DNA of 5,894 nt from JAZMZS01 sp045586105 (GTDB lineage: Bacteria > Bacillota > Clostridia > Oscillospirales > CAG-272): assembly GCA_045586105.1 (NCBI GenBank), contig JAZMZS010000204.1, forward strand, positions 1 to 5,894, in the 5' to 3' direction. A model generated the notes under the pieces. That model was not told where the DNA came from and made no database searches. It was given only the letters and a program-made list of their open reading frames with translations. Both the position numbers and the translations under genes were made by a program. How positions within the stretch are numbered: the first letter of the stretch is position 1; every line of letters begins with the position of its first letter. Positions 5,395 through 5,894 of the stretch are shown here, in pieces.

Positions 5395-5412
5395 TGTCAT
5401 CCTCGAGCCTCG
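5395..5412 (+). repeat. Truncated end of the TGTCATCC element
   Basis: TGTCATCCTCGAG matches the left end of the 118-bp element with one change, but the rest is absent and the GGGG/AAAA hairpin element begins at 5417. This looks like a deletion or insertion junction between two repeat families. Confidence 0.5.
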
Positions 5413-5416
5413 CTTG

Positions 5417-5552
5417 AATAGAATGAATAGGTAAAGGCGGGGAAAAACTTTTTTCAAAAAAGTTTTTCCCCGTAACCCCTTTTTCGGGGGAAACCCTTTG
5501 ATAAAGGGTCATCCCCCGTACCCCCTTCCTAAACCTTTTTGGAAATGGGGTA
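5417..5552 (+). repeat. Third GGGG/AAAA hairpin element with two extra hairpins
   Basis: Arms CGGGGAAAAACTTTTTT (5438-5454) and the complement (5456-5472) form a 17-bp perfect palindrome around a single C. The leader 5417-5437 matches the sequence after recA. Unlike that copy, it continues with CGGGGG/CCCCCG (5485-5490 with 5513-5518) enclosing ACCCTTT-GAT-AAAGGGT (5493-5509), then TACCCC/GGGGTA (5519-5524 with 5547-5552) enclosing TTCC/GGAA. It may be the fuller form of the family. Confidence 0.7.
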
Positions 5553-5572
5553 AAGTTAAAACGAAGTTTTGT

Positions 5573-5602
5573 GCGCCGATCGCTGAAGTCGGCGCTTTTT
5601 TT
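5573..5602 (+). terminator. Intrinsic terminator GCGCCGA/TCGGCGC plus T-tract
   Basis: A perfect 7-bp GC-rich stem (5573-5579 with 5589-5595), nine-base loop and seven Ts form a textbook Rho-independent terminator on the plus strand. No gene ends just before it; the nearest is recA, over 800 bases upstream, and that has a closer candidate. It may be part of a repeat module or the leftover of a lost gene. Confidence 0.75.
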
Positions 5603-5759
5603 CTTCGAGAGCAAGCTCCGTGCTCGATGAGGTTATAGTTAGAGTAAGGTTAATGAAACAGCGTCGACACCGATAGAGGCAGAAAATAACAAGCTATGCT
5701 TCGCTCATCCGTCATTACTTTTACATTTGATTTCGACAAAGAAGTTCCGGAATGAAACT

Positions 5760-5894
5760 TGTCAAGAAAAGTAGACAAATTAAAGAGTTAATTTTTGAAA
5801 ATATTCATTCGGAGTAAGATAACCAATACCCGAATGAAGTCGATCAGAGTTATAGTAAAGCTCAAAAAATTTCACTAAAACTCTGCTTGATTCC
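5760..5894 (-). mobile_element. End of an IS3-like insertion sequence, cut by the window edge
   Basis: The transposase tail stops at 5780 and is followed, 3 bases further out, by TGTCAAGAAAAGTAGACA (5760-5777, plus strand), which begins with the TG typical of IS3-family ends and is the likely terminal inverted repeat. The boundary at 5760 is inferred; the other end and any target duplication lie outside the window. Confidence 0.6.
5780..5894 (-). CDS. IS3-like transposase, C-terminal 37 residues only
   Basis: On the minus strand the frame from 5893 to the TAA at 5782-5780 encodes 37 residues ending in LTL. The core YYNSDRLHSGIGYLTPNEY is the conserved end of the DDE integrase (rve) domain in IS3-family OrfB proteins, of the form YN-x2-R-xHS-x-LGY-x-TP-xEY. 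The gene continues beyond the right edge, so the catalytic DDE residues cannot be checked and intactness is unknown. A perfect 9-bp inverted repeat (5804-5812 with 5830-5838) lies inside this coding end. IS481-like proteins have a similar tail; IS3 is preferred because of the adjacent TG-terminated end. Confidence 0.75.
   Translation of the reverse strand, partial: ESSRVLVKFFELYYNSDRLHSGIGYLTPNEYFQKLTL

Larger units (their letters stand above)
4727..5759. other. About 1 kb gene-free mosaic of intergenic repeats
   Basis: No reading frame here has a credible ribosome binding site, a recognisable domain or continuity beyond a repeat. The stretch holds, in order: a GGGG/AAAA hairpin element, a terminator, a double-hairpin GGATGAGG repeat, a 118-bp TGTCATCC element, an opposed pair of GTAG hairpins, a second GGATGAGG copy joined to a cut-off TGTCATCC end, a third GGGG/AAAA element and a second terminator. 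From 5603 to 5759 I see only remnants: a 5-bp hairpin GAGCA/TGCTC (5609-5613 with 5621-5625) followed by GATGAGG, and CTCATCC (5704-5710) in the opposite sense. No tRNA or other structured RNA gene was recognised. Confidence 0.7.

Noticed and set aside
4831..5614. Several minus-strand frames of 76-102 codons in the region after recA
   Set aside because: They run across repeat families, lack ribosome binding sites, and give proline/arginine/serine-rich translations typical of palindromic repeats.

Overview
The window looks like a chromosomal piece of a clostridial Firmicute, probably a gut-type Oscillospirales or Christensenellales relative. This rests on the style of GyrA and RecA, strong AGGAGG ribosome binding sites, a lipobox lipoprotein and a heavy load of small palindromic intergenic repeats. 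The placement is inference from sequence style, not from a search.

Layout from left to right: (1) the 3' ~99% of gyrA (DNA gyrase A subunit), open at the left edge; (2) a 320-base spacer with three 42-bp tandem copies of a GTAG-footed hairpin plus one inverted copy; (3) a promoter-like site, a strong Shine-Dalgarno, a seven-codon mini-ORF and, overlapping its stop codon by ATGA, a small lipoprotein gene of unknown function; (4) a multi-hairpin repeat and a GGGG/AAAA-type hairpin element in the recA leader; (5) recA; (6) about 1 kb without a credible gene, made of at least five repeat families and two intrinsic-terminator structures; (7) at the right edge, on the minus strand, the last 37 codons of an IS3-like transposase and its probable IS end.

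gyrA and recA are core housekeeping genes (DNA supercoiling; recombination and SOS signalling). Nothing shows that they form an operon: the lipoprotein gene between them has its own candidate promoter, and hairpin repeats separate all three genes. No new protein system is visible. What stands out is the non-coding DNA. The GTAG hairpins share one geometry (GTAG, 8-bp stem, five-base CTYGN loop, 8-bp stem, G) while the stem sequence changes with pairing kept, and they occur in opposed orientations. That resembles REP/BIME elements, which in other bacteria are mobilised by RAYT transposases. Other points: inverted copies of one hairpin element on both sides of recA, an apparently coupled mini-ORF before the lipoprotein, and a GyrA whose two main quinolone-contact positions are Ala and Gly.
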